From contig JAHHQL010000005.1 of assembly GCA_020026415.1 (NCBI GenBank), positions 33,784 to 97,783 on the forward strand: a stretch of 64,000 bases of DNA. Reading direction: 5' to 3'. Position 1 is the stretch's first letter, and each line of letters opens with the position of its first letter. Source of the stretch: Alistipes sp. (GTDB lineage Bacteria > Bacteroidota > Bacteroidia > Bacteroidales > Rikenellaceae). The position numbers were made by a program, and so were the translations under genes. Under the pieces are notes generated by a model. The model saw nothing but the letters and a program-made list of their open reading frames with translations, ran no database searches and was not told the DNA's origin. Shown here in pieces: positions 8,047 through 15,455 of this stretch.

Positions 8047-9264
8047 ATGGATTTAAAAGATCGATTTCTGAAATACGTTTCGTTCGACACCCAGTCGGAC
8101 GAATCGAGCAACACGTTCCCTTCGACCGACAAGCAGAAGGTGCTGCTGAAGCATTTGCACGATGAGATGCTGGCACTCGGCATGACCGAGGTTTCGATGG
8201 ACGAGCACGGTTACGTGATGGGTACGATACCTGCCTCGAAGGGCAAGGAGAATGCACCTGTCATCGGTTTCATTTCGCATGTCGATACGGCTCCCGACAT
8301 GAGCGGCAAGGACGTGAAACCCCACATCATCGATGAGTACGACGGTGAAGACATCATGCTCAACCCGTCGCTGACGATGCGCGTGGCGGACTTCCCCGAA
8401 TTGAGTTTCTTCAAGGGTCACACGCTGATCCACACCGACGGTACGACCCTGCTGGGTGCCGATGACAAGGCGGGTGTTGCCGAGATCATGACGGCTGCCG
8501 AGTATCTGATGAATCATCCCGAAATCCAGCACGGCAAGATCCGCGTAGGCTTCACGCCCGACGAGGAGATCGGTCGCGGTGTCGATTTCTTCAACGTGAA
8601 GGCATTCGGTGCCGATTTCGCCTATACGGTCGATGGCGGTATGGAGGGCGAGTTGGAGTATGAGAACTTCAACGCCGCCAGTGCCAAGATCGAAATTCAG
8701 GGTCTGAACGTACATCCGGGATCGGCCAAGAACAAGATGAAGAACGCCATCGACATTGCCGCCGAGTTGCAGACGATGCTCCCCGCCGAGCAGCGTCCCC
8801 AGTTTACCGAGGGATACGAAGGCTTCTACCACTGCGTAAGCGTGCAGGGTACGGTCGAGCACGCCTCGCTGGCTTACATCATCCGCGACCACTTCACCGA
8901 GTCGTACGAGCAGAAGAAGATGTTCATCGGTCAGTGCGTCGATCTCTTGAACCGCAAATACGGTGCAGGTACGGTAACTTTGACCCTCAGGGATCAGTAC
9001 TTCAACATGAAGAAGATGGTCGAGCCGCATCCGCAACTGATCGACAAGGCGATCGAGGCGATGAAGCAGGCCGACGTGAAACCGCTGATCCAGCCGATTC
9101 GCGGTGGTACGGACGGTGCACGTCTTTCGTTCATGGGTCTTCCCTGCCCGAACCTCTTCACGGGCGGTCAGAACTTCCACGGTAAGTTCGAGTACTGCTC
9201 CCTGACGACCATGCGCAAGGCACAGCAGGTGATCCTGAATCTGGCTCGGTTGTGGGCTGAATAA
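8047..9264 (+). CDS. pepT: Peptidase T (tripeptide aminopeptidase)
   Basis: A 405-residue M20B zinc aminopeptidase that removes N-terminal residues from tripeptides. Visible metal and catalytic residues are SHVDTAPDM (His78, Asp80), GADDKAG (Asp139-Asp140) and TPDEEIGRG (Glu173-Glu174), with a dimerisation insert near 200-310. The length is usual for PepT (about 405-410). It directly follows the OPT transporter and probably processes the imported peptides. Confidence 0.95.
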   Translation: MDLKDRFLKYVSFDTQSDESSNTFPSTDKQKVLLKHLHDEMLALGMTEVSMDEHGYVMGTIPASKGKENAPVIGFISHVDTAPDMSGKDVKPHIIDEYDGEDIMLNPSLTMRVADFPELSFFKGHTLIHTDGTTLLGADDKAGVAEIMTAAEYLMNHPEIQHGKIRVGFTPDEEIGRGVDFFNVKAFGADFAYTVDGGMEGELEYENFNAASAKIEIQGLNVHPGSAKNKMKNAIDIAAELQTMLPAEQRPQFTEGYEGFYHCVSVQGTVEHASLAYIIRDHFTESYEQKKMFIGQCVDLLNRKYGAGTVTLTLRDQYFNMKKMVEPHPQLIDKAIEAMKQADVKPLIQPIRGGTDGARLSFMGLPCPNLFTGGQNFHGKFEYCSLTTMRKAQQVILNLARLWAE

Positions 9265-9354
9265 TTCCCCGAAAGGAATCTTCGAAGCGATCCTCCGTCC
9301 CCCGAAAAGAGGGAACGGATGGTCGCTTTGATCATCAATAAAAAAGTTTGAACA

Positions 9355-11280
9355 ATGGATAAATTCGGTTTTTTCAAAGTTGCGGTTGCCACTCCCGTTG
9401 TGGCGGTGGGCGATCCTCGCGAGAATGTGCGTCGCATCACGGCTTTGGCCCGGGAGGCCGCACAACGCGGTGCGGAGTTGGTGGTATTCCCCGAACTCTC
9501 GATGGTGGGTTATACGGCGGGCGATCTGATGCTGCAACGCACACTGCTCGATGCGGTGGATGAGGCACTGCGTCAGTTGGCGGATGCATCGCTTGAAATT
9601 CCGCTGACGATCGTCGTGGGCGCACCTTTGCGCCACGGGGCATCGCTCTACGATACGGCGGTGGTCATCGCGCAGGGACAGGTGCAGGGCGTCGTGCCCA
9701 AGAGCCATGTCTTTGAGGGCGAGGGCGCAACGGAAAAACGCCTTTTCACGTCGGGATTCTCGATCGACAACGATGTGATCTCGGCGGGTGGAGATATGGT
9801 GCCGTTCGGTGCATTCCAGACTTTCGCCGTCAATGGCGTGGAGGTGGGCATCGAACTCTCGCACGATCTGTGGGCACTCGTCCCCAACTCGTCGCTTCTG
9901 GCGCAGAACGGGGCGAAGATCATCTGCAATCTTGCCGCCGTGATGGAGGGTGCCGCGCAATATAATTTCCTGCAACAGCAAATCCTCTCGCAGTCGGCAC
10001 GCACCATTTCAGGTTATGTTTATGCTTCGGCGGGATCGGGCGAATCAACCACCAACGGTGTGTTCGGAGGGTCGGCTCTGATTGCCGAGAACGGCAAACT
10101 TCTGATGGAGGGCGAACGCTTCCTGATGCAACCCCAACTTATCGTGGCCGACATAGACACCGATCGTCTGGACTATGAACGCCGGCGCAATCCGATGTTC
10201 CGCGAGCCGGGAACGATCGACAAGAGCAGCATTGTGACCATCGACTTCCCCGAATCGGACGAAGAGCGGGAACTCGACCGCGAGATCGACCCCATGCCCT
10301 TCATTCCGCATGAGGAACGTGCCCGTTGGGAGCGTTGTCAGGAGGTCTTCCAGATTCAGGTGCAGGGATTGGTACACCGCCTGACCCATACCCGCGCCCG
10401 CACGGCCGTGATCGGTATTTCGGGCGGTTTGGATTCGACGCTGGCTCTGCTGGTGATGGTACGCGCATTCGATGTGATGCAACGTGACCGCAAGGAGATC
10501 ATCGGTGTGACGATGCCCGGTTTCGGTACGACGGGACGCACCTACAACAACGCCCTGAAGATGATGAACGGTCTGGGGATTACGGTGCATGAGATTCCGA
10601 TCCGCAAGGCCTGCGAACAGCACTTCGAGGACATCGGTCTGGATGCTTCGGATCGTTCGGCTGCCTACGAAAACAGTCAGGCACGCGAACGCACGCAGAT
10701 TCTGATGGATCTGGCCAACAAGCAGAACGGACTGGTGGTCGGTACGGGCGACTTGAGCGAATTGGCACTGGGTTGGGCAACCTACAACGGTGACCACATG
10801 TCGATGTACGGCGTGAATGCCACGGTGCCCAAGACGCTGGTTCGCCACGTGGTGGCATGGTGTGCCGAGAACGAGCAGGATGAGGAGATCCGCCGAACGT
10901 TGTTCGATGTGATCGAAACTCCTGTCAGTCCCGAATTGCTTCCCGCCGACGAGCAGGGCGAGATCGCCCAAAAGACCGAGGATCTGGTCGGGCCTTACGA
11001 ATTGCATGACTTCTTCCTCCATCATTTCATTTCGGGCGGTGCATGTCCCGCAAAGATCCTTTATATGGCTGAGGAGGCTTTCTGCGGTACATACGACCGC
11101 GAGACCATCCTCAAGTGGCTTCGCACGTTCTTCCGCCGTTTCTTCTCGCAGCAGTTCAAACGTTCGGCACTGCCCGACGGCCCGCGTACGGGTCGCATTT
11201 CGCTCTCGCCGCGCGGTGATTGGGAGATGCCTTCGGATATGTTGTCGGCGGCATGGCTTGAGGAAATAGACAAACTTTAG
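9355..11280 (+). CDS. nadE: NAD+ synthase, glutamine-dependent type with altered glutaminase site
   Basis: A 641-residue two-domain NadE. The C-terminal ATP-pyrophosphatase domain amidates deamido-NAD and looks intact, with the P-loop ISGGLDSTLALL at about 358-369 and GTGDLSELALGW near 463. The N-terminal nitrilase-type glutaminase domain (about 1-270) keeps Glu47 (VFPELS) and Lys116 (VVPKS). The nucleophile position, normally EICEDLW, reads ELSHDLW, with Ser169 and His170. The usual P-x-Y-x-EF motif after the Lys has also decayed to VFEGEGAT. I infer an enzyme that works from free ammonia. The Ser codon is TCG at 9859-9861. It is followed 14 nt later by the DUF4923 gene. Confidence 0.93.
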   Translation: MDKFGFFKVAVATPVVAVGDPRENVRRITALAREAAQRGAELVVFPELSMVGYTAGDLMLQRTLLDAVDEALRQLADASLEIPLTIVVGAPLRHGASLYDTAVVIAQGQVQGVVPKSHVFEGEGATEKRLFTSGFSIDNDVISAGGDMVPFGAFQTFAVNGVEVGIELSHDLWALVPNSSLLAQNGAKIICNLAAVMEGAAQYNFLQQQILSQSARTISGYVYASAGSGESTTNGVFGGSALIAENGKLLMEGERFLMQPQLIVADIDTDRLDYERRRNPMFREPGTIDKSSIVTIDFPESDEERELDREIDPMPFIPHEERARWERCQEVFQIQVQGLVHRLTHTRARTAVIGISGGLDSTLALLVMVRAFDVMQRDRKEIIGVTMPGFGTTGRTYNNALKMMNGLGITVHEIPIRKACEQHFEDIGLDASDRSAAYENSQARERTQILMDLANKQNGLVVGTGDLSELALGWATYNGDHMSMYGVNATVPKTLVRHVVAWCAENEQDEEIRRTLFDVIETPVSPELLPADEQGEIAQKTEDLVGPYELHDFFLHHFISGGACPAKILYMAEEAFCGTYDRETILKWLRTFFRRFFSQQFKRSALPDGPRTGRISLSPRGDWEMPSDMLSAAWLEEIDKL

Positions 11281-11294
11281 AATTAATTTTTGAA

Positions 11295-11918
11295 ATGAAG
11301 AAATTTTTGATTTTAGTGATGACGGCGTGTGCCCTTCTGATGGGGACTCGGACGGCATCGGCACAGGATTGGCAAGATCTTTTGAAGAAGGCCGCTTCGG
11401 CTGCCGACGAGGCTCTCGGCGGTAAGGTCTCGGAATTGACGATGAACGGCCGTTGGGTCTATTCGGCACCTGCCATGAAGATGAAGGGTGATGATGTGAT
11501 GTCGGGTCTTGCGGCTGCAGCCTTGGAGAAGACTGCCGAGAAGAAGATGGCAAAAATTTATGGAAAGGTGGGTTTGAAACCCGGCATCGGCATCCTGACC
11601 CTCAATCGCGACAACCGTTACGAGGCCACGACGGGCGAACGCACCGTCAAGGGGGATTATACCTATGAAGCCGAACAGCACCTGATGACTTTCTCGTTTG
11701 ACTCGAAGCGACGCAAGTACGATCCTGTGACGGGTACGGTTTATGTACGTGGCAACGAGATGATTCTGGTGTTCCCCGTCACCAAATTGGTCGATATGGT
11801 CAAGGCGATCGGAGACCGCGTGCCCCAGTTGAACGGACTGGCCGCACTGTTCGAACACTACAAGGATGTGTATGTCGGTTTCACGTTCCGGCGTGATAAG
11901 GCAGTCGCGATCAAATAA
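11295..11918 (+). CDS. DUF4923 family, lipocalin-like secreted protein
   Basis: A 207-residue protein with a signal peptide ending near ASA|Q (about residue 23). The body resembles the Bacteroidetes DUF4923 family: an opening W-x-Y-x-x-P (GRWVYSAPAMKM), an Ala/Lys-rich helix, then beta-rich repeats ending in VGFTFRR. The function is unknown; an exported lipocalin-like fold is assumed from the family. It is 14 nt after nadE and ends in a strong bidirectional terminator. The family assignment is from memory of its pattern. Confidence 0.7.
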   Translation: MKKFLILVMTACALLMGTRTASAQDWQDLLKKAASAADEALGGKVSELTMNGRWVYSAPAMKMKGDDVMSGLAAAALEKTAEKKMAKIYGKVGLKPGIGILTLNRDNRYEATTGERTVKGDYTYEAEQHLMTFSFDSKRRKYDPVTGTVYVRGNEMILVFPVTKLVDMVKAIGDRVPQLNGLAALFEHYKDVYVGFTFRRDKAVAIK

Positions 11919-11934
11919 GTCCCTTGGAGACTAT

Positions 11935-11971
11935 AAAAAGAGCGGAGTCTTTATCGGACTCCGCTCTTTTT
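11935..11971. terminator. Bidirectional terminator between convergent units
   Basis: A perfect 15-bp inverted repeat (11935-11949 with 11957-11971) with a 7-nt loop, A-rich on the left and T-rich on the right. It lies between the DUF4923 gene (plus) and murF (minus) and can serve both. Confidence 0.9.
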
Positions 11972-11985
11972 ATGTGTTGGAAATC

Positions 11986-13386
11986 TTACAAAAGATCAAT
12001 TGTCTTTTCCAACCCGATACCGTGCGAACCCTTGATCAGGATCAGTTGATTTTCGGGACGATGTTTCTTGAGCGTACCCAACAGGGCTTCGCGATCGGGA
12101 TAGAGCGTACAACGGGCAGGTTTCTTTTCGAGCGATTGACAGGCTTTTCGGAATTCCTCGCCGACCAAGTGTAATTCGGCTTCGGGGTCTTGGGCGGCAA
12201 GGCGGATTATGGCGGCATGCTCTTCAACCGACCACGCGCCCAACTCCAACATGTCGCCTAAGATGAGCATGTGTGCTTTACCTTCGGCGGCGGCTTCCTT
12301 CAGAAAATTGGAGACGGATGCCCGCATGCTCGACGGATTGGCGTTGTAGCAATCGACAATGAGCGTGTTGCGAGCGGTCTTCATGCGTTGCGAACGGTTG
12401 TTGTCGGGAATATACCCTGCAATTGCGACGCGGATCTCATTCTCACCGATGCCGAAATGACGACCGACGGCGACGGCGGCGGCGATGTTGAAGCGATTGT
12501 AATCACCCTCCAAGTGGTGGGGGATACCTTCCGAAAAATTGCTCGTATAGCGGATGGTGTCCAGTGCGGGACGCTCGTCGGCCATCGACAGAAGCGTCGG
12601 ATCGTCTTCACGCAGGAAGGCCTTGCCCGAATGGCGCATCAGGTAGTCGTACAACTCTCCTTTACCCTTGCGGACGCCTTCGGGGCCACCGAACCCGCCC
12701 AAGTGGGCACGGCCGACATTGGTCAGAATGCCGTAGTCGGGTTGGGAAATGGAGGCAAGAAGTGCGATCTCGCCCTGTGCGCTTGCACCCATCTCCACAA
12801 TGCCGAATTGGATCTCTCGCGTCATGGCGAGCAGCGTCAGCGGAACGCCGATGTGGTTATTCAGGTTGCCGCGGGTGGCGTAGGTGCGAAAACGGGCACT
12901 CAGTACGCGGTTTATGAGTTCTTTGGTGGTGGTTTTTCCGTTGCTGCCCGAAATGGCAAGAATCGGAATGTCCAAGGCACGGCGGTGTTCGCGTGCCAGA
13001 TCCTGCAATGCCTCCAACACATCGGGAACAAGGATCAGACGAACTTCCTCCTGAAGGCGTTCCGCGGAGTGTGATTCGTTGATGCGGTCGGCGATGGCGT
13101 GGATTTCGGCCACAACCTCCGCAACTTCGGGTTGCAGGTCATCGGGGAGCGTGTGGGTCGGCTTCTCGGCTTGGGGTTTTGATTCGGCCTCGCGGAGTGC
13201 CTCCTCCAAAACCCGGGGATCGTCGATCACGGCGTAGGCGGCACCTTTTTTCAGTGCCTCGCGGGCGAACCGATTGCCGTCGAAATTGGCACCCTTCAAT
13301 GCGAAGAAGATCGAATCGGGGGCAATGCGGCGACTGTCGGTCGAGATGGCGGGGTGCGCCTTGAATAATTGGTATAAGCGGGTCAT
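11986..13386 (-). CDS. murF: UDP-N-acetylmuramoyl-tripeptide--D-alanyl-D-alanine ligase
   Basis: A 466-residue Mur ligase that adds D-Ala-D-Ala to the UDP-MurNAc-tripeptide in the cytoplasm. Visible motifs are the N-terminal substrate domain with STDSR, the ATP loop SGSNGKTTT at 146-154, NNHIGVP, and NNRSQ in the C-terminal region. Between IDDP (about 57) and LVPDVLEALQ (about 118) there is a charged, Glu-rich segment of about 55 residues, where relatives usually have a short linker. The gene begins 8 nt after the mannose-1-phosphate guanylyltransferase stop, so they form one unit. Confidence 0.94.
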   Translation of the reverse strand: MTRLYQLFKAHPAISTDSRRIAPDSIFFALKGANFDGNRFAREALKKGAAYAVIDDPRVLEEALREAESKPQAEKPTHTLPDDLQPEVAEVVAEIHAIADRINESHSAERLQEEVRLILVPDVLEALQDLAREHRRALDIPILAISGSNGKTTTKELINRVLSARFRTYATRGNLNNHIGVPLTLLAMTREIQFGIVEMGASAQGEIALLASISQPDYGILTNVGRAHLGGFGGPEGVRKGKGELYDYLMRHSGKAFLREDDPTLLSMADERPALDTIRYTSNFSEGIPHHLEGDYNRFNIAAAVAVGRHFGIGENEIRVAIAGYIPDNNRSQRMKTARNTLIVDCYNANPSSMRASVSNFLKEAAAEGKAHMLILGDMLELGAWSVEEHAAIIRLAAQDPEAELHLVGEEFRKACQSLEKKPARCTLYPDREALLGTLKKHRPENQLILIKGSHGIGLEKTIDLL

Positions 13387-13394
13387 GCCTGAGG

Positions 13395-14468
13395 TTAAAT
13401 ATGTTTGTCGCCGTCGTGGAATTTCACCTCGTCGATGAATTTCTTGATGTTCTGCTCCTCACTGCGGGGGCAGATCATCAGCACATCGTCCGTATCCACG
13501 ATGATGTACTCCTTGAGACCGCTCACCACGGCGATTTTGTCCTTGGGAATCGAGACGATCGACGAACGCACGTCATACAGGTAGCAACCTTTTTCCGGAA
13601 CGGCGTTGGCGTAGCGATCCTTGCGCGAATGCTGGTAAACCGAACCCCATGTGCCGATGTCGCTCCATCCGAACTCGCCGCAACGTACATAGACGTTGTC
13701 GGCCTTCTCCATGATGCCGTAGTCGATCGAAATGGCACGGCATTCCGAGAAAGCCTTTTCGATGACGGCGCGTTCGGCTTCGGGCGTGTCGGCCTTCTCC
13801 ACCTCGCCGAACAGGGCGTGGTGTTCGGGCAGGTATTTCTTGAACGCTTCGACGATGGTCTTTCCCTTCCAGATGAAGATGCCCGAATTCCAGAAAAACT
13901 CGCCACACTGGAGAAAGGTTTGTGCCAACTCAAGATTGGGTTTTTCGGTAAAGCACTTCACCTTGCTGATCGGCTCGTGACTCGACACCTGAATGTAGCC
14001 GTAACCCGTATCGGGACGGGTCGGTTTGATGCCGACAGTCATCATGGCATCGTGGTCGGCGGCAAACGAAACGCACTCCGAAATGATCTTGCGGAAATCC
14101 TCTTCGTTCAGAATCAGGTGGTCGGCGGGGGTGACGATCATCTCCGCCTGCGGATTCTTCTTCATGAGGGTGTAGGTGGCGTAGGCGATACAGGGGGCGG
14201 TGTTGCGGCCGATGGGTTCGCACAGGATCTGCTCCTCTTTGAGTTCGGGCAGATGCTCCAGTACCAGATCCTTGTATTTGTAGTTGGTGACCACCAGAAA
14301 GTTCTCGGCAGGGATGAGCGGCAGAAAACGCTCGAAGGTGTGGCGGATAAACGATTTGCCGGTACCGAGGATGTCGAGGAACTGCTTCGGCATACGCTGA
14401 CGGCTTTTCGGCCAAAAGCGGGTGCCGATGCCTCCCGCCATGATCACGCAATATTTGTTATTGGTCAT
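13395..14468 (-). CDS. manC: Mannose-1-phosphate guanylyltransferase
   Basis: A 357-residue nucleotidyltransferase making GDP-mannose from mannose-1-phosphate and GTP, for glycans and LPS. The signature MAGGIGTRFWPKSR followed by PKQF is at the N-terminus. CEPIGRNTAPCIAYA (about 96-110) and the FxEKP loop (CFTEKP) are typical of this enzyme. It lacks the C-terminal phosphomannose isomerase domain found in proteobacterial bifunctional ManC. I start it at MTNNKYCV. A longer reading frame reaches 14603 but crosses the predicted promoter at 14497-14504. murF follows 8 nt downstream. Confidence 0.92.
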   Translation of the reverse strand: MTNNKYCVIMAGGIGTRFWPKSRQRMPKQFLDILGTGKSFIRHTFERFLPLIPAENFLVVTNYKYKDLVLEHLPELKEEQILCEPIGRNTAPCIAYATYTLMKKNPQAEMIVTPADHLILNEEDFRKIISECVSFAADHDAMMTVGIKPTRPDTGYGYIQVSSHEPISKVKCFTEKPNLELAQTFLQCGEFFWNSGIFIWKGKTIVEAFKKYLPEHHALFGEVEKADTPEAERAVIEKAFSECRAISIDYGIMEKADNVYVRCGEFGWSDIGTWGSVYQHSRKDRYANAVPEKGCYLYDVRSSIVSIPKDKIAVVSGLKEYIIVDTDDVLMICPRSEEQNIKKFIDEVKFHDGDKHI

Positions 14469-14496
14469 AATGAGGTTCTGTTCGGTTAATAGAATA

Positions 14497-14504
14497 CAAA
14501 GATA
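14497..14504 (-). promoter_or_regulatory. Putative -7 element for the manC-murF unit
   Basis: On the minus strand TATCTTTG fits TAnnTTTG, with an A-rich tract (AAAA on plus, 14524-14527) near the -33 position. It supports the shorter manC start. Confidence 0.5.
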
Positions 14505-14642
14505 AAAAATTTTATGGATTTTTAAAAGTTCTTGCGGGGTTAAATCAGTGTAAGATTTCTTCCAAAATCCTATTTTGCACTGTTTCAACCGACCTCGGCG
14601 CATTATTTGTCGCTTTTTTTTTCTCTTTCGCCCTTTAATTCT

Positions 14643-14650
14643 TAACTTTG
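14643..14650 (+). promoter_or_regulatory. Putative -7 element for pssA
   Basis: TAACTTTG fits TAnnTTTG and lies 33 nt before the pssA ATG. A clear -33 TTTG is not seen. Confidence 0.5.
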
Positions 14651-14683
14651 CCGACTGTTGCAGGCTTTAAAATTGAAGAAAAA

Positions 14684-15412
14684 ATGAAGATCAGACTGTT
14701 CACCATACCCAATTTGCTGACCCTTTCAAATCTCATGTGCGGTGCGTTTGCGGCCGTTTATGTCCTCGAATACCGCATGCTGACCGTGGCACTGATGCTT
14801 GTCATTGCCGCTGCCGTGTTCGACTTTTTCGACGGATTTGTCGCCCGACTTTTGAAATCGTCGTCGCCCATCGGTGCCGAACTCGACTCGCTGGCCGACA
14901 TGATCTCGTTCGGTTTGGTGCCCGCATCGGTGGCTTACGTGCTTTTCGTGGAGTCGATGCCCGAGTGCATGCCCCAGTGGATGCGTTGGGCGGGCATTGT
15001 CCTCTGCTTCTCGATCGCCGCATTCTCGGCATTGCGCCTTGCCAAATTCAACATCGACGAAACGCAACATACCGAGTTTGAGGGTCTGCCCACGCCGGCC
15101 AACTCGCTGTTTTTCTTGGCGTTGGGTTATATTTATGAGCAGGGTAACTTCGCGTGGGGTGTGTGGATTCCGCTCATCGCCCTCTTTATGGGTCTGATGC
15201 TCGTGTCGCCCGTGCGCATGTTCGCCCTCAAATTCAAGGGCTTCGGTCGTAAGGGCAACGAAATCCGCTATTCGTTCATCTTGTTGTCGGCGGTGTTGTG
15301 CATCCTTCTGAAGGTCTATGCCATTCCCGTCATCATCATCCTCTACATCCTGTTTTCGACCGTCCGCTGGGCATTGGGCAAGGGGCGTAAAACGAGCGGT
15401 TTGAACGATTAA
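14684..15412 (+). CDS. pssA: CDP-diacylglycerol--serine O-phosphatidyltransferase
   Basis: A 242-residue membrane enzyme that makes phosphatidylserine from CDP-diacylglycerol and serine, the precursor of phosphatidylethanolamine. The CDP-alcohol phosphatidyltransferase motif DG-x2-AR-x8-G-x3-D-x3-D is complete near residues 47-70. The start FTIPNLLTLSNLMCG and about eight hydrophobic segments are typical of the Gram-positive/Bacteroidetes type. The start is MKIRLFT; a longer frame would begin inside the -7 element. The next gene's promoter overlaps its 3' end. Confidence 0.92.
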   Translation: MKIRLFTIPNLLTLSNLMCGAFAAVYVLEYRMLTVALMLVIAAAVFDFFDGFVARLLKSSSPIGAELDSLADMISFGLVPASVAYVLFVESMPECMPQWMRWAGIVLCFSIAAFSALRLAKFNIDETQHTEFEGLPTPANSLFFLALGYIYEQGNFAWGVWIPLIALFMGLMLVSPVRMFALKFKGFGRKGNEIRYSFILLSAVLCILLKVYAIPVIIILYILFSTVRWALGKGRKTSGLND

Positions 15413-15431
15413 AAATTTTTAACTATATTTG
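15400..15431 (+). promoter_or_regulatory. Bacteroidetes-type promoter for the porin gene
   Basis: TTTG at 15400-15403 and TATATTTG at 15424-15431, 20 nt apart. It overlaps the end of pssA and lies 24 nt before the porin ATG. Confidence 0.6.
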
Positions 15432-15455
15432 CCCCCGAATTTTCCGCTTTTTGTT

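Noticed and set aside
9283..9335. Imperfect inverted repeat between pepT and nadE
   Set aside because: Several mismatches and no T-run, so not called as a terminator.
14469..14603. Upstream extension of the mannose-1-phosphate guanylyltransferase
   Set aside because: It crosses the predicted promoter, and the family starts right before the MAGGIGTR motif.
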